64,000 nt of DNA from the NCBI RefSeq assembly GCF_905220365.1, contig NC_061124.1, positions 5,396,501 to 5,460,500 of the forward strand, read 5' to 3'. Of this stretch, positions 51,908-64,000 are shown piece by piece. Made by a program: the position numbers and the translations under genes. The notes beneath the pieces are model-generated. The model saw nothing but the letters and a program-made list of their open reading frames with translations. It was not told the origin of the DNA and made no database searches. This stretch comes from Vanessa cardui. Its lineage: Eukaryota > Arthropoda > Insecta > Lepidoptera > Nymphalidae. Positions within the stretch are counted from its first letter, which is position 1, and each line of letters starts with the position of its first letter.

Positions 51908-54900
51908 GTAAGTAAAATGTAAATCAATTCAACTAATTTCCATTTATTTTTTATTCAATACATATTTTAAATAAATTAGTACAATTTTTCTTTACTTATA
52001 AATCTTAACATAATAAATGTGATTCAAGTAATCAACAAATCGTAAGCATTTCCGGAATCTGGTCTTGTTGATAAATTCTGAAATATACCATTGTGTAATT
52101 TGCTTAACCATAACGAATTTATGAATTCGTTTTGGAGTACATCATATTGGGAGCATTCCAAACAAATGATCATTAATTACTGGTGTTACAGTTGAGAGAA
52201 TATCATAAGTATAAAATTACATATGCAGCATATGCTGTTTTAATGCTGAGCACTTCTGGCTATCTGATATATATAGTCATAAACTTTTTCGACATAAGCA
52301 GGTTTACGTACTATGTATTCTATGTGTTTGTAACCGACTAAGCAAGATTTGAAAAAAACACTTCGACCTTGATAAATCGAATGGTACTTAACTAGATTTT
52401 AAGTCGTGGTTTTAATAAATATTGGAAAACATAAATTGTTTTTCGATATTTTTGAAACAAAAAAGAAATAATGTGAAATGATATCACCGATTAATCCGAG
52501 GTATTGTTTGGCAAAAACTACACGACGACTTGTCCGAGCCCTCGATTCCACAAGAGATTATAGCGAATTAAATTAGATTTACGGCGCGATGGGATAATTA
52601 AAGCCACAAATCTTGTAAGTTCTTCGATCTATTATTCTTCAGTCCGTCGGGAACATTCCAGGAAGCTGTTTCTAAATTACGAACATTATTATAATATCCT
52701 GATTAGTAACATCTTGTTTCAGGAGCTTTTTATAAGATTAGATTAGGCATTTATGTTAAGGAATAGTAGGCCAAGGGCATGTGATCTGTTCGACCTGAAT
52801 CTGATCTCTCAAATTGTGGAGTATAAAATTAAAAAGCACACAGTTCACGTGTATTTACGGACACAGTTGAACACTATGTTATATCTAGCATAATTGACCA
52901 ATTTTATAGCACGATCGGATACTTTGACCGGCATAAATTACTAAATTTACTTTATGTCTTATAAATTAAATTGATCAATTATGTAATTGAAAGGCCTAAA
53001 AATAAATAATTATTATATAATTATTATTTAATGGTATATCACTTATGTAATTATCAAATTGATTCAGACTCGCTCATTAATATCATTTTGAAATGCGGTC
53101 ATTATAATAGATATTCAATTATAAATCGAAATTAATAATCTTAAATTAATAAAATGAATGCGTTAAACAAGCATATAGGCTATATTTAATAGACATGAAT
53201 AAGGATGCAACATGCAATCATTAAATTGATAATTTATGTTTCAAATTGTTGTATAATTTTAATTTATAATAATTTGAAGTTGAAAAGTCAATTAAATATA
53301 TTTGGAGTCTAATTTGCCAGGGCTGTTCAGCCGAGATACTTTATCAAAGAATGGAATACTGGTGAGCCGTGTAAACATAAAAAAAAAAAAAAAAATTAGT
53401 AAAGGAAAAAGCAATTAATGACTAAAATATTATATCATGTCATAAGATAAAATTTCCTAATTCTTTAAAATCTGCAAGTTGTCGTCATTGTTGAATGGGT
53501 GCTCAAAAAAATTTGTCAAAATTATTCATATCTATACAGAATTTGTAATTGCGGTAAATCAAAAACGCGCTGCGGTCCGTGCTTTGGACAGCCCTGCTTT
53601 ACGCAATACCTACCAGAATAGGTTTCAAAGATCATTGACCTCCTTCATTCTATAATTACGGCGTAGTAAATGCCTCCGTGGTTAATTATGTAATTCTTTG
53701 AACAAGTACAAACCAGCGGTAGTTGACTGGTCACTGACGAGTTATGGTACACCCGTATATATGATCTGTGCCAATTTTTACTTCTTATATAATTTTTTAT
53801 CTTTTTATAACCACTCATTGGGAAACAACGCATTTTTTCAACATTATTAGGGTATTATGACTATAATTATATTATACAATTTATGACGTAATTGTTATAC
53901 ACCGATGATTTTATAATCTGTCATGTTATCAAAAGAGGTTAACGTTTTAAAAATACATTAATTTGTTAACGTAAGAAGCGATATTGTTCTATATTTTATT
54001 AATTGATTTCCAAAAACGGCGAATCTAAAATACTTAACTAAATACGTTACCCTAAGCGTGACAAACCGTGACCTAGAAATAACGTTAATTCATTACGGTT
54101 GTTATGAGACGCAAAAACACATATAGTGACATAAAAGGTTAAAATTACCATAGCGTAAGATTGTTGACCTCAATACAATTGAATGCGTTGTAAATGGTTC
54201 TCCTTGGCTTATTATATAATATGCGTGAACGTCACGTTTACACGACGCCTAACAAAAAGCTCGCAGAAGGCTTGTCGCCGGCATTTTATATTGGATCGTC
54301 GCACGCTACGCGTTTCATTCACAATTTTACTTTTGGAATATTTCAAATGAAAAAATATTTTACAGAAACAAAAAATCATAAATATCTAAACTTTTGTTAT
54401 TATCTAGCGACATCATGCCTAACGTTTTCTGTCTCTTGTTCTTGTAATGATATCCACTTTGATATTTAATACGTACTACATATTTCTTAGCGTATAATAT
54501 ATCTTAATTAGTGTCGTAATTAGTCGTATAGTATTGAGTTATCAGTTGACAGCAAAATTATGATCTACTGAGAAATAATACTCAGAAAATTTCGGTCACA
54601 AAATTCTTGTGGTATCATTCGTCTATTGAAACAATTCCCTAGAATATTTTGTATTCAAGATAAAACTTTCAGAGCTGAAATTCAATTTCAAATATCTATT
54701 CGATGCAATCGAATCGAATATTCGAAACATTTTTTTTACATGAACGCGATTTGGCACGTCGCGAATTGTTACAGAATTTATATTAGTTTTACCGACTGAA
54801 AAAGTTTGAAGTAAAATCTAATAAAAATAATAATTATTATTTATTTGTATTGAACTATATTATACAAATGTATAAATTTATTTACAATTTTGCAATAATA

Positions 54901-55368
54901 AATTAACATGTTCCAATAAATCAATCAATCAATTAATAATAAATAATTTATAAAAAATTAAACCGACTTCAAAATTAGAAACACCGAAAAGGAACTAAAA
55001 ATAAAATAAATTTATGAAAACTCATCTTTAATAAAACTTACACTGTTCCTAAAAAAATTTAAGTTGAAGTGTACCGAACTTGGATTAAAAATTATCATAT
55101 CAATACGACTTTTAGTTTTAGAGAAATTCATGGACAAACATACATTTGCGAAATGAATGCACAATGCAAAAGCACACGTACTTGGAGGCCTGAGTGGGTC
55201 ACCATACTCAAATATAATTAAATACTAACAATATTACATACATACATGTACCTACTTTTTTATCAAGTCGGTTAAAATATTATAACATGCAAATATTATC
55301 GTATTCATTATATAGCCATTAATTTTAACAATTTATAGATTTAATAATAATGATTGTAGACGTATTTA

Positions 55369-55552
55369 ATGTTGTCTTAAATTTTCGCGATTACACATTG
55401 AAATAAAACTAGCTATAACGCACTTTACAGCGTTCGTGGTCACAGGTAGACTCTACCCGTGAACACGAACGCTGTAAAGTGCTCGAAACGTCGGGATGTT
55501 AAAAATAATTAATATACGCGATTCAAATCCGTTATAGCTAGTTTCATTTCAA
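55369..55552 (+). mobile_element. Foldback Penelope-derived insertion, copy 4
   Basis: 184 bp between perfect 14-bp duplications TGTAGACGTATTTA (55355-55368 and 55553-55566). The left arm is minus-strand Penelope 3' end (TTGTCTTAAATTTTCGCGAT...) lacking about 50 internal bases. The right arm is plus-strand (CTACCCGTGAACACGAACGC, GTCGGGATGTTAAAAATAAT ...). The arms meet at GGTAGACTCTACCC. No ORF. Confidence 0.85.
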
Positions 55553-57006
55553 TGTAGACGTATTTATAAAGTAAATAAAAAAATTACGAAAAATATAAAC
55601 GAGAGAACATGCTTTTAAAAATAATTCAGCTCGAAGTCTTGGAAGTCTTCCAAGTTACTGCCGGATTATAAATGACGCTCACTTTGAATTACTTAAAGGT
55701 ATATCGAAAACTCCTCCAGAAAAGTATTTTATGAAGTGTCAAGCGCATTGACAATGAATTCAGAGCACATATCTAATACGTGCGACATTCATCATTGAAC
55801 AATGGCTTTTTTTGTATTCGTTCCACCAAACTGAAATAATATTTCCACATTACGCGCGTTCCGTAATATCTTTTTTATTAGGTAACATTTTTTTAACTCC
55901 GCCCGCGGAATCTTTCCAATCTTTTATATTTTTATACTTTTGTAGGAATCGTCGAAGTCAATGCATGAACCCAGCTATAATAGTAAAGAAGTTCTAGTAG
56001 TATATTGCTAGCTTTTATCGAAATTCATTTTAATGTACTTAATATAGAAGTCAAACATTTCAACTGAATTTTGAACGAGTTCCGAAAGATCAAAATAGCT
56101 TTTAGATGATAAAATTATGTCTTCGTAACATAGGAGATACCGTTAGATTATAATCTAAGTAATTGAATTAATCTACGTGATTTGTAAAAGTTTGTGTTTG
56201 CAACGTAACATACTACTAAAAATTACGCTTTATTTATCATTATATTATTCAATTAGACTTATCGAAGGTAAGATGACAAACTTACGATTGCATACGTTTT
56301 ATTGTAAGATGAATTACCGTTTACAATCTCGCGAGATGGATAATTATCTCACGCCTTTTAAAAATTTTATGGTGATATATATATTCGTCACATTTATTAA
56401 TAAGTAAGTTACTTAATGCTTCGGAAAAAAAGAAAAAAAAATTAAAAAACAATGTAGGTATGCAAGATTTTGAAGATATATTAGAGCTCGTAATGCCCCA
56501 ATTTCAGACCAATCATGTAGATAAAACTGCTCCTTACATTCCTTTAAGAATAAAAACATGTAACTTTTTTTATTCATTTACCACCAACATAAAAAAAGAC
56601 AAAAGTGATTTTATACATACATATATAATTTTCGATGCCCTCATCCATAAGTACCTGAATTTCTAGTAAATAATGTTAAAAATGTTTGCCATAGTAAAAA
56701 TGACAAAGGAATAAGGTTTTTGCGTCAGTGGAATTCTTTTTATAGCCATATAAGTCACAGAAATGTTAGAGAATTCACTTTATAATTCATAAAGAGATTT
56801 CTTACCTGCCAGTTTCGCGTACGTCCTATTTTTTCATTTATGAAAAAATATGTACTCTCCGATGAGTACATAACATTTAAATATAAGTAGACATTTTTAA
56901 GCACTGTACTATAAACATTTAACCTTATCTTAAAATTTATTTTATTACGAATTAATTTTTCATATTCTTCATATAAAAATAATTTGTGATTAAAAAATCG
57001 ACCCTA

Positions 57007-57200
57007 TGTAGTAAAAAACAAAGTCGTTTTTTGAATTTATCCAGTTTGCACTTACTTCTTTTAAAATTAACGATGCGGTTTAAATGATCAGTAGCTAAAT
57101 TTTGATGTTTTGTAATGAATTTTCGTCAAAGATGTTAGGAATTATATGAATACTTACGCAACAAAATAACAAGACATGCGCCAGACTATATAAAAAGACT
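57007..57200 (+). repeat. Helitron-like repeat fragment (family E)
   Basis: GTAGTAAAAAACAAAGTCGT, TTTAAAATTAACGATGCGGT and GTAATGAATTTTCGT follow the family E order loosely. No CTAG end was recognised. Confidence 0.35.
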
Positions 57201-57557
57201 ATATAGCTACTAAAAACTGGTTGTAGAAGATCAGTATGTGTTTTTAATTGATTTGTCATATTAATTCGTATCACAGAGAGATCTTATCAAAATAAATAAT
57301 AGTAGGGATAATAAAACCTTTCCGTTTTAATTTTAAAATTTGTTATGTTCCTTTGTCAATTTGAATAAGTTGTTTTATATTAAAAAAAAAATGAATAAAA
57401 CAAATTTAAAAATAAACGGATACTGGATCGAACGTTTGGCTCGAGGCTAATGACTAATTTTGTTCATCTCATCTTATCATCTATAAATCGTGTATAAGTA
57501 GCTAAACATTATTTCTTTATACGAAGTTGGGTTGATTGTCAATTAGATATCTATATT

Positions 57558-57746
57558 AATAATATAAATGTGAAAGTAACTCTATCTATCTGTCTGTATG
57601 TCGCTTTTACACGACCAGACCGCTGAACTGAATTCGATGAAGTTTCGTATGAAGCAAAGTTTGTACTCCAAGAAAGAACATACGCTGGTTTCTTTGCCTA
57701 ACAGATGACAATCACCCTGAAACGCAAGCAAAACCGAGGGCGCTAG
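57558..57746 (+). repeat. Helitron-like repeat (family D copy 4)
   Basis: AATATAAATGTGAAAGTAAC, CTGTCTGTATGTCGCTTTTA, GACCGCTGAACTGAATTCGA, and end CAAAACCGAGGGCGCTAG followed by T. The complete short copy, with the clearest CTAG end of the family. Confidence 0.6.
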
Positions 57747-59522
57747 TATATTAAATAAATACTGGTGTAAAAATATGTTTTTCAGAGGAATGTCTGGTAA
57801 GCGGAAGACATGAACGTATTTTAAACAAGTCGCTACATTCTTAGGTCGTAAGCATTCACAATACGGACGAAGAGAGTTTTTATTAAAGTTTAAACAGCTT
57901 TCAAGATAGTTACAAAGCGTAAAAGCTTGAATGTCTCTTAAACTCCCGAATTGTATATTATGTTTTGTTTTGTTGGTGCACGAAGATCTTTCCGTAGCTT
58001 TATTTTTTCTGTATCCAAACGTATTATTGTAAACGATACCTACTATATATGACTTAATAACGAGTGAATTATATTTAAATGAATACGTTAAGTGCAAAAT
58101 CGTTTTAATGTTAAAGATTAATAATTTCAATATATACATTTAGTTAGTTTGAATGTTTTGTTTTCGTCAAATTTTCCTCACAGAAAGAGCCAATATATTA
58201 TTTTTAAATATAGACATATTTTATAAATAGTAAACTAAACAAACTTAGAATAATTTCTCTTTTCGTTGTACTATCTAATCTATAAACTAATCTATAAACT
58301 AATATGTTACTGTGGAAAAGCAATAATCACCTAAAATTAAATTAAACATTGTTGATAGGCAGCCAGCCAGTCACGTTAGTTAAGTAAGCAGTCTTCTATT
58401 AAATAATCTCTACAAATCTTCAAATATTCTGTTGAAAAATTTTAGAGTCTACACAATTGACTCATGATAATAATATTATCTTAATCTTTCGATTACAGTG
58501 GCTGATCTCGTTTGAGAATACGCTGCTGATGATATTATACTGCTTAAGTACATACGCATAGACGGATGCTTTCTACTCTTGTACTTCGAGATAATACACG
58601 ACCGATAGGAGGTCAGGCATTACGACCCCAGGTTTTCATTCCTCCCAAGGCATATTGATTTGCAAACGTCAACCAGCTACTCATAACAAGATTTTATTTG
58701 CCAAACCAGGATCCATGATGGGCCACTCGATTGGCCTTATTAACTACTACACCTATGTGGCAATCAGAATTAGACAGCATATTACACAATTATATAATTA
58801 TAATAATAACCTTCCAAAAAGTCTGATAAAACTGACTTAATAAATCGAAATTAAATCGTATTACGAGCATTCGATAGGCAATTTCCATTCTCCTCGCAGA
58901 TGTGTCGGTAATTAGCTCGAGCCGATTGTGAGTTCGCACTCCGCAGACGTTGTATAACTACATCCCTCCCTCGTAATAATTCGTTGCTTGATAACAATAG
59001 TCTTCGTTTTTGCCAATATGTAAACACTGTACGATACGTAATTATTACATCCGTGAGATAGGAAGGAAGTTACTTTTGAGTAATTTACAAACTGCGCAAA
59101 CAATATCTTCAGACATGTAAGTCTTAGAAGTACAAATTCTTAGAAGTGATACATTTTTTATATTAAAAGTTTCAGTCGTAGCTTCCCTAGCTAGTCCCTT
59201 TGTTTTTTGTCACGTGCGATTCGAAACCATTTATTTGACACTTCTGTCAAGATATTGCAAAAGATTCGTGTCGGATAATTGTTTACAAAAAAAAGAAATC
59301 GCTTTGATGTTTAAACAGAAATATTTCTAATAATACCTTCATATTAGTATTATATACTCGGCCGTTATACCATGATACCAACTTCTCGCCAGTCAACCAA
59401 CTATCAATACCTTGTATTATTTGTATCAACTAGAAGAAAGAGTAGGTGAGTGATTATAGAGAAAAGACCTAAAAAGTCGTTAAGTGTTATTGGATATAAT
59501 GTTTTTCAAAATGCCATTGTAA

Positions 59523-59665
59523 TAAAATGTAAAACAAAGTCGCTTGCCGCTGTCTGTCCCTATGTTTGCTTAGATGTTTTAAAATACGCAACGGATTATG
59601 ATGCGGTTTTTTAGTAGATAGAGTAATTCTAGAAGAAGGTTTTTGTATATAAAACATGGCGAATA
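59523..59665 (+). repeat. Helitron-like repeat (family E copy 5)
   Basis: AAAACAAAGTCGCTTGCCGC, TGTCTGTCCCTATGTTTGCT, ACGCAACGGATTATGATGCG. The 3' half is missing. Confidence 0.5.
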
Positions 59666-60179
59666 AGTGTAGGGTAATAAGAAAAAACGTTGTTTACTTA
59701 AAAAAATGATATAAATGATGTTGCACGGATGATCGGATTGCTTATTTATTTATGTAAATTTCAAGTTTATTCACGATCGCATTCAATTTGTTTGAGATAC
59801 TGAAAATGTATTGTGCCATCAATTTCTGAAAAAATAAACGATAAAATATTTTATTTCCACGGAGCGTTACTTGAGCGTAATTTATTTAAATGTCAACTCC
59901 TGTCTTGTTATCCACAGAGACGTAAGACGACTCTTCCAAGGGTGATTTTGATCTATTTATTTGCCAGCGAAATATATAATGTAAGCGTAGAATTACTTAT
60001 GTAAATATTTACATACATATTTATGTTAATATTTGTTGAAGATATACATCGCATAAATTACAAATGTGTTACCTAAGCTTTTCGTTGTACTTGTAGTAAT
60101 TCTTACCATTCCTTAATTTTTAAAAGCGAATCTGTGATAAATGTAGGTAAAAAAATATCTATACAATTGTGCAAAATTA

Positions 60180-60362
60180 AAGTTACAGTACAATATTAGT
60201 ATGTGCGAAAGTAAGTATGTCTGTATGTTACCTCATGACGACTAAATTAATGAGTCGATTTTATATAAAAGTATGATGTACGAACATACTGAGATTCGTA
60301 TAAGGATTTATAGACGGAAATTAAATAAGATAATTTGAATCCGCAAAAAAACAGCTAGTACT
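60180..60362 (+). repeat. Helitron-like repeat (family D copy 5)
   Basis: GTGCGAAAGTAAGTATGTCT start, degraded body (ACGACTAAATTAATGAGTCG), and end AACAGCTAGTA. Confidence 0.4.
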
Positions 60363-61789
60363 AATTTTATAATGTATTTCGTAAGAAAAGTCGTTAAATA
60401 AATATATAGTTCCGATCCGGCAGGAGACTCTTGGTACAGGGCGACCTTTTTGTACACCTATCTGGGCTCCTGCCCACACACGAAGGTATTTATTAATAAG
60501 GTTCAAAAATAAACTGTAATGTGTGTGGGAGAGAATAAATAAATGTATTATTATTATTATTAAATATAGTTGATTATATTTATTTTAAATAAAAAAATAA
60601 TAATATGGAGATTACATATTAAGGAGAATTCTTCTCTGGGATAAATAGTATCGAGAAGTACACTAGAACTTATTTCAGTAGTTCTTTTTTAAAAAAATAT
60701 GGAAAAATTTAAAGAAGAAATGGTAAATTGTTTTATTCAATGACAATCACAGTAGGAAGAGTTAATAAGCCGTCTGGAACAAAGACTGTTTTATAAAAGA
60801 GCATTCTTTGAGGTCTTAATAAAGGCACTAGTTCTGCTTTTATAAGCGTTATAAAAGTTTTAATATTTCCATTTCAAGACTTTAATACCCCAGCGAAGGC
60901 TTTATGTGTCTTAAACTATTAAGTTTATACTTTTAACCGACATAGAAAAATAAAGAAGAATATGTTCTTAGCAGACAAACCTTGTTGGTTTGGAAAGTTT
61001 ATAATTTTTTAAGGGCTTGGCACCGACTTCGAACTCTTTTATGTAACACATAAAACCTTTTCTGTTATTTTTTATCGGTTTCGGATTCGATATCTTTTTT
61101 AGTTTTACCCTGAGCTGATATATAAAGTAAAACTTGGAATTAACTATTACATGATTTAAATAAAAAAGAATAAAAAAAAACAAATTTCCTTAGAATAACA
61201 TTTTATATAAAAAAAACATTATGAGATATGTACATAATTTATACGGATTGTATGTGATAATTTGTTTTTAGTTTATTATATTAAGACACGTAACACTACA
61301 CTTATTTTTACTTCTAATTTTATTTTACGTGCATTGGTAACAAAACTTAATTTTAATCCTTTTAATTGGAGTATCACTTGTGTTGAGTATGTTTTACTAT
61401 TCAGGCGTGTCTCAAGCCTCATAACTTGTTATATTGCTTCATTATCCTCAGATTGAGTAAACAGAATAATTCATTTGTAGGTTACCGCTTCACTGTCCAT
61501 TCTCCACTTGTAATAGCGAATTGCAAAACCGGATAAAATGAATAATGAATCACAAACTCGAAACGGCATCGTCATGTTTACTATAATTCGCGAAAATGTC
61601 ATTTACATCATTCCACATATTTATACATAACATTAGTTTCTAAAGCACTTTCGAGTGAAACCTGTCCTGCGATAGCACCGTTGCGTAATCTGTTAATGAT
61701 TAAAAAACTAGTTTGTTCGAATTTTGAATGAATTATATGTAATCTGTGACCTAGATGGAGATGAGGAAAATGTGTGAAGGAATTACGAG

Positions 61790-61910
61790 CACTCGGTCCG
61801 TCACAGCTCGCAAGTAATGAGGCTCACGCAGGCCGTGCCGCTGCATCGCTCCCTCGGTTCAAACAGCCGGCCGGCGGGCTGTGGGCGGGCGAGACTATTA
61901 TTATGCAACA
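61790..61910. promoter_or_regulatory. GC-rich island with GC box
   Basis: About 120 bp of CpG-rich DNA in AT-rich surroundings: GGCCGTGCCGCTGCATCGCT, a 10-bp palindrome GCCGGCCGGC and the GC box GTGGGCGGGCG. No exon could be fitted. It may be an enhancer or alternative promoter within the NRF-6-like intron. Confidence 0.3.
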
Positions 61911-62507
61911 TTATTTTCCCGCTACCAACAGACTCAAAAGAATGTTTATTTAAACCTTTTTAAATCTTTAAGGGATTACGGACTAGAATTTTATATGAAA
62001 AAAGTTTCTAAATGATTTTTAATACAAATTTAAATAAGTTAAATTGAATTATTTGTAACTATTTTCATTTTGAAATATCGGACGTATAATTGTATAACCA
62101 ACACATTTATTCACCATGTATTATTCGTTTTCGTAGTAAAGCAATTTATAATCATTTATTCATAATTAAATCTAAAATTTATTGCTCTGCGGTTTTGGTC
62201 CAAGAACATAATATGTATTTATTCATAAGAGAAATTTCTTATTATTACTAAATTAATTTATTTTACATAATCTATTCAAAATTGAATTAGCACATGTAGG
62301 CTTCTTGCTAATAACATCATTCTTTATGAACCGACTTTAAGGGATATTTGTGGATTGGCAAGTATACGAGAAAATCAATACGCTTTTATATATCAGGAAT
62401 TGTAAACAAATGGTCGGACGATTATAAACGAAACATACTGTTTTATTAGACAGTATAAAGGTAAAGGTATTTTTCATTCAGTCAAGTCATAATAAATAAA
62501 TAATAAA

Positions 62508-63078
62508 TATTGGACAACATCACATACATTACTCTGATCCCAATGTAAGTAGCTAAAGCACTTGTGTTATGGAAAATCAGAAGTAACGAAGGTACCACAA
62601 ACACCCAGACCCAAGACAACATAGAAAACTAATGAATTTTCTACATCGACGCGGCCGGGAATCGAACTCGTAGTAGCGTACCCATGAAAAGGTCGTCAAA
62701 AGTCATAAAAACACTAACCTAACCTTATTTAAATTCTTTGTTTTGTTGTAAGGTGAGTGCTCCGTTCATAATTTCTTTGTGGTATACAATCTATCTGTGA
62801 ATATTTAAATTTAAACCCTATAATGTTGCCTGAATAAAAAAATATGTAGTTAACGATAGATACGACAAACGGATGGACATCATGTCTGTAGAGATAAATA
62901 AAACAATAAAAAATCTTACGTGGCGGAGTCAATGTAGAAAATTCATTAGTTTTCTATGTTGTCTTGGGGTGTGTGTTTGTGGTACCTACCGTCGTTTCTT
63001 CTGATTTTCCAAAACACAAGTGCTTTAGCTACTTATAACAGAGTGATGTATGTGATGTTGTCCAATATTTATTTATGT
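62508..63078. repeat. Inverted pair of SINE family 2 copies
   Basis: Left copy on the minus strand (62508-62700) with body ACATTACTCTGATCCCAATG and the tRNA-like head reversed (GGCCGGGAATCGAAC). Right copy on the plus strand (62922-63078) with GTTTTCTATGTTGTCTTGGG and GTGATGTTGTCCAATATTTA but only the last part of the head. About 220 bp of unrelated DNA separates them. Confidence 0.75.
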
Positions 63079-63959
63079 ATAATGTATATATAAAAAATAT
63101 CAATTTTGTAATGGCGTAATAAAAGAGTTTTAGATTCGTCGAATGTTTGAGTTTATGATTTTGTTTACAAAATTAATATGTAATTCCTAGGTGCCAAGAA
63201 TGTAGGTAATATTGACGCATTATCATCTTACCTAATACGAATATTGTAATGCCTCATATTCAAAAAAATCTATTTAATTGTTAATATATATTAATGCACC
63301 TTAAAATTCTGACAATATGAATTGGATCCATCGTACCCGTAGAGGCTTAAGAGCCGACGGTATAGCACTAAGGATTTTTAAGTGGTGATATCCGTCAATC
63401 GAACCCTTAAGAGCTGAATTCTAGCGGGGAGTTAATCCACCAGCTAAATTGAAAAGAGACGTTGAAATTAGGAAGGCAGCTGGCTGTCAAGATCTGCTTA
63501 GTTCTTGCCGTGCAGGTAAGAAACTATGCCGATCCCAAATTCATGTCATAAGGTCATGTGTAATTATGGTGAAATATATACTATGTTAACGATGTCTACT
63601 TCACTGTAACGTAATAATGTTACTTTGAAAATAGAGCTTTAGATATGTAGAAATATCATTATTTGGTATAAATACATTATTTTGTTTTCACACGAAATAA
63701 TATGTATATTACATAAGTAGTAGAAGTAAGAAACAATAAAAAATACGAAATATTAAAACTCATATAGATGCTTGAAAACTCTTGAAAAACGATATTCCGT
63801 TTCTGGCAGTTAACCTGTACCTACATGGACTACCGGACGGAGCCTAATAATAAATAAGAATATCTACAAAATAGTCTTAGTATAATAATAATATTTTGTT
63901 ATAATAAAAGATACATATATAATAAGAGAAGCTCATTTATTAAGAAATGACAAGTTAAG

Positions 63960-64000
63960 ACCCGGAGCGCGCACGTGGATGAAACGCCGGAGCTCGTGTC
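63960..64000. other. GC-rich edge, possible exon or promoter start
   Basis: The last 40 bp (CCCGGAGCGCGCACGTGGAT...) are far more GC-rich than the preceding kilobase and remain open in one plus-strand frame to the edge. Could be an exon or CpG-rich block continuing beyond the window. Confidence 0.2.

Larger units (their letters stand above)
51908..64000 (+). other. Probable first intron of the NRF-6-like gene
   Basis: More than 12 kb after the donor with no second exon that fits phase 1 and the NRF domain. Contains a Penelope foldback insertion (55369-55552), Helitron-like repeats (57007, 57558, 59523, 60180), an inverted SINE 2 pair (62508-63078), a poly(A) run near 53380-53395 and a GC-rich block (61790-61910). 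The 185-codon minus-strand open frame at 57582-58139 overlaps a repeat and looks like chance. The remainder is AT-rich and unexplained. Confidence 0.5.

Noticed and set aside
57582..58139. 185-codon minus-strand open frame
   Set aside because: Its N-terminal and middle parts lack any family motif, it has no splice context, and its end overlaps the family D repeat. Composition is that of random AT-rich sequence.
63300..63520. Possible exon ending at GTAAGA (63515)
   Set aside because: All frames before the donor contain stops, and no fit to the NRF domain was found.

Overview
The window is AT-rich eukaryotic nuclear DNA, almost certainly from a lepidopteran (moth or butterfly). Coding is split into short exons with GT-AG introns. 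The non-coding DNA is packed with repeat families typical of Lepidoptera: tRNA-derived SINEs, CR1/RTE-like LINE 3' ends, Helitron-like repeats ending in CTAG, a Tc1/mariner-type MITE and Penelope-like elements. There is no sign of bacterial, organellar or plasmid sequence.

Region 1 (1-24.7 kb) is one plus-strand gene, the orthologue of Cip4/TOCA-1/FBP17 (F-BAR, HR1 and SH3 domains; a membrane-bending adaptor that links Cdc42 to WASP/WAVE-driven actin assembly). I traced twelve exons (6323-22388) that join in frame to 1797 nt (598 residues plus TAG). A 30-nt in-frame candidate microexon lies at 16735. The first coding exon (about 8 residues in this family) is not visible and probably lies upstream. 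Two TATA-type promoter candidates occur upstream of or inside the gene (4057, 9096). The 3' UTR may run to poly(A) signals near 24.4-24.7 kb.

Region 2 (24.7-51.6 kb) has no recognisable host gene. It holds repeats, a GC-rich TATA/CCAAT promoter-like block (25.86-26.04 kb), several palindromes, and a young foldback Penelope-like element (45.70-47.12 kb) with a GIY-YIG endonuclease ORF and 308-bp inverted arms.

Region 3 (51.6-64 kb) begins with the first coding exon of an NRF-6-like (nose resistant to fluoxetine) membrane acyltransferase, with signal peptide and the start of the NRF domain. Its large first intron appears to fill the rest of the window. That intron carries repeats and a GC-rich block at about 61.8 kb.

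The most unusual material concerns the Penelope-like elements. Four insertions, each with a 12-14 bp target-site duplication, share a back-to-back (head-to-head inverted) arrangement around the same point, beside a hammerhead-ribozyme-like motif. One of them landed exactly on a Cip4 5' splice site and duplicated it. Other insertions also touch splicing: a SINE sits 15 nt inside a donor, and a LINE tail supplies the pyrimidine tract of an acceptor. Nested insertions (MITE in SINE, Penelope in a Helitron-like repeat, SINE in a perfect hairpin) let their order be read directly.
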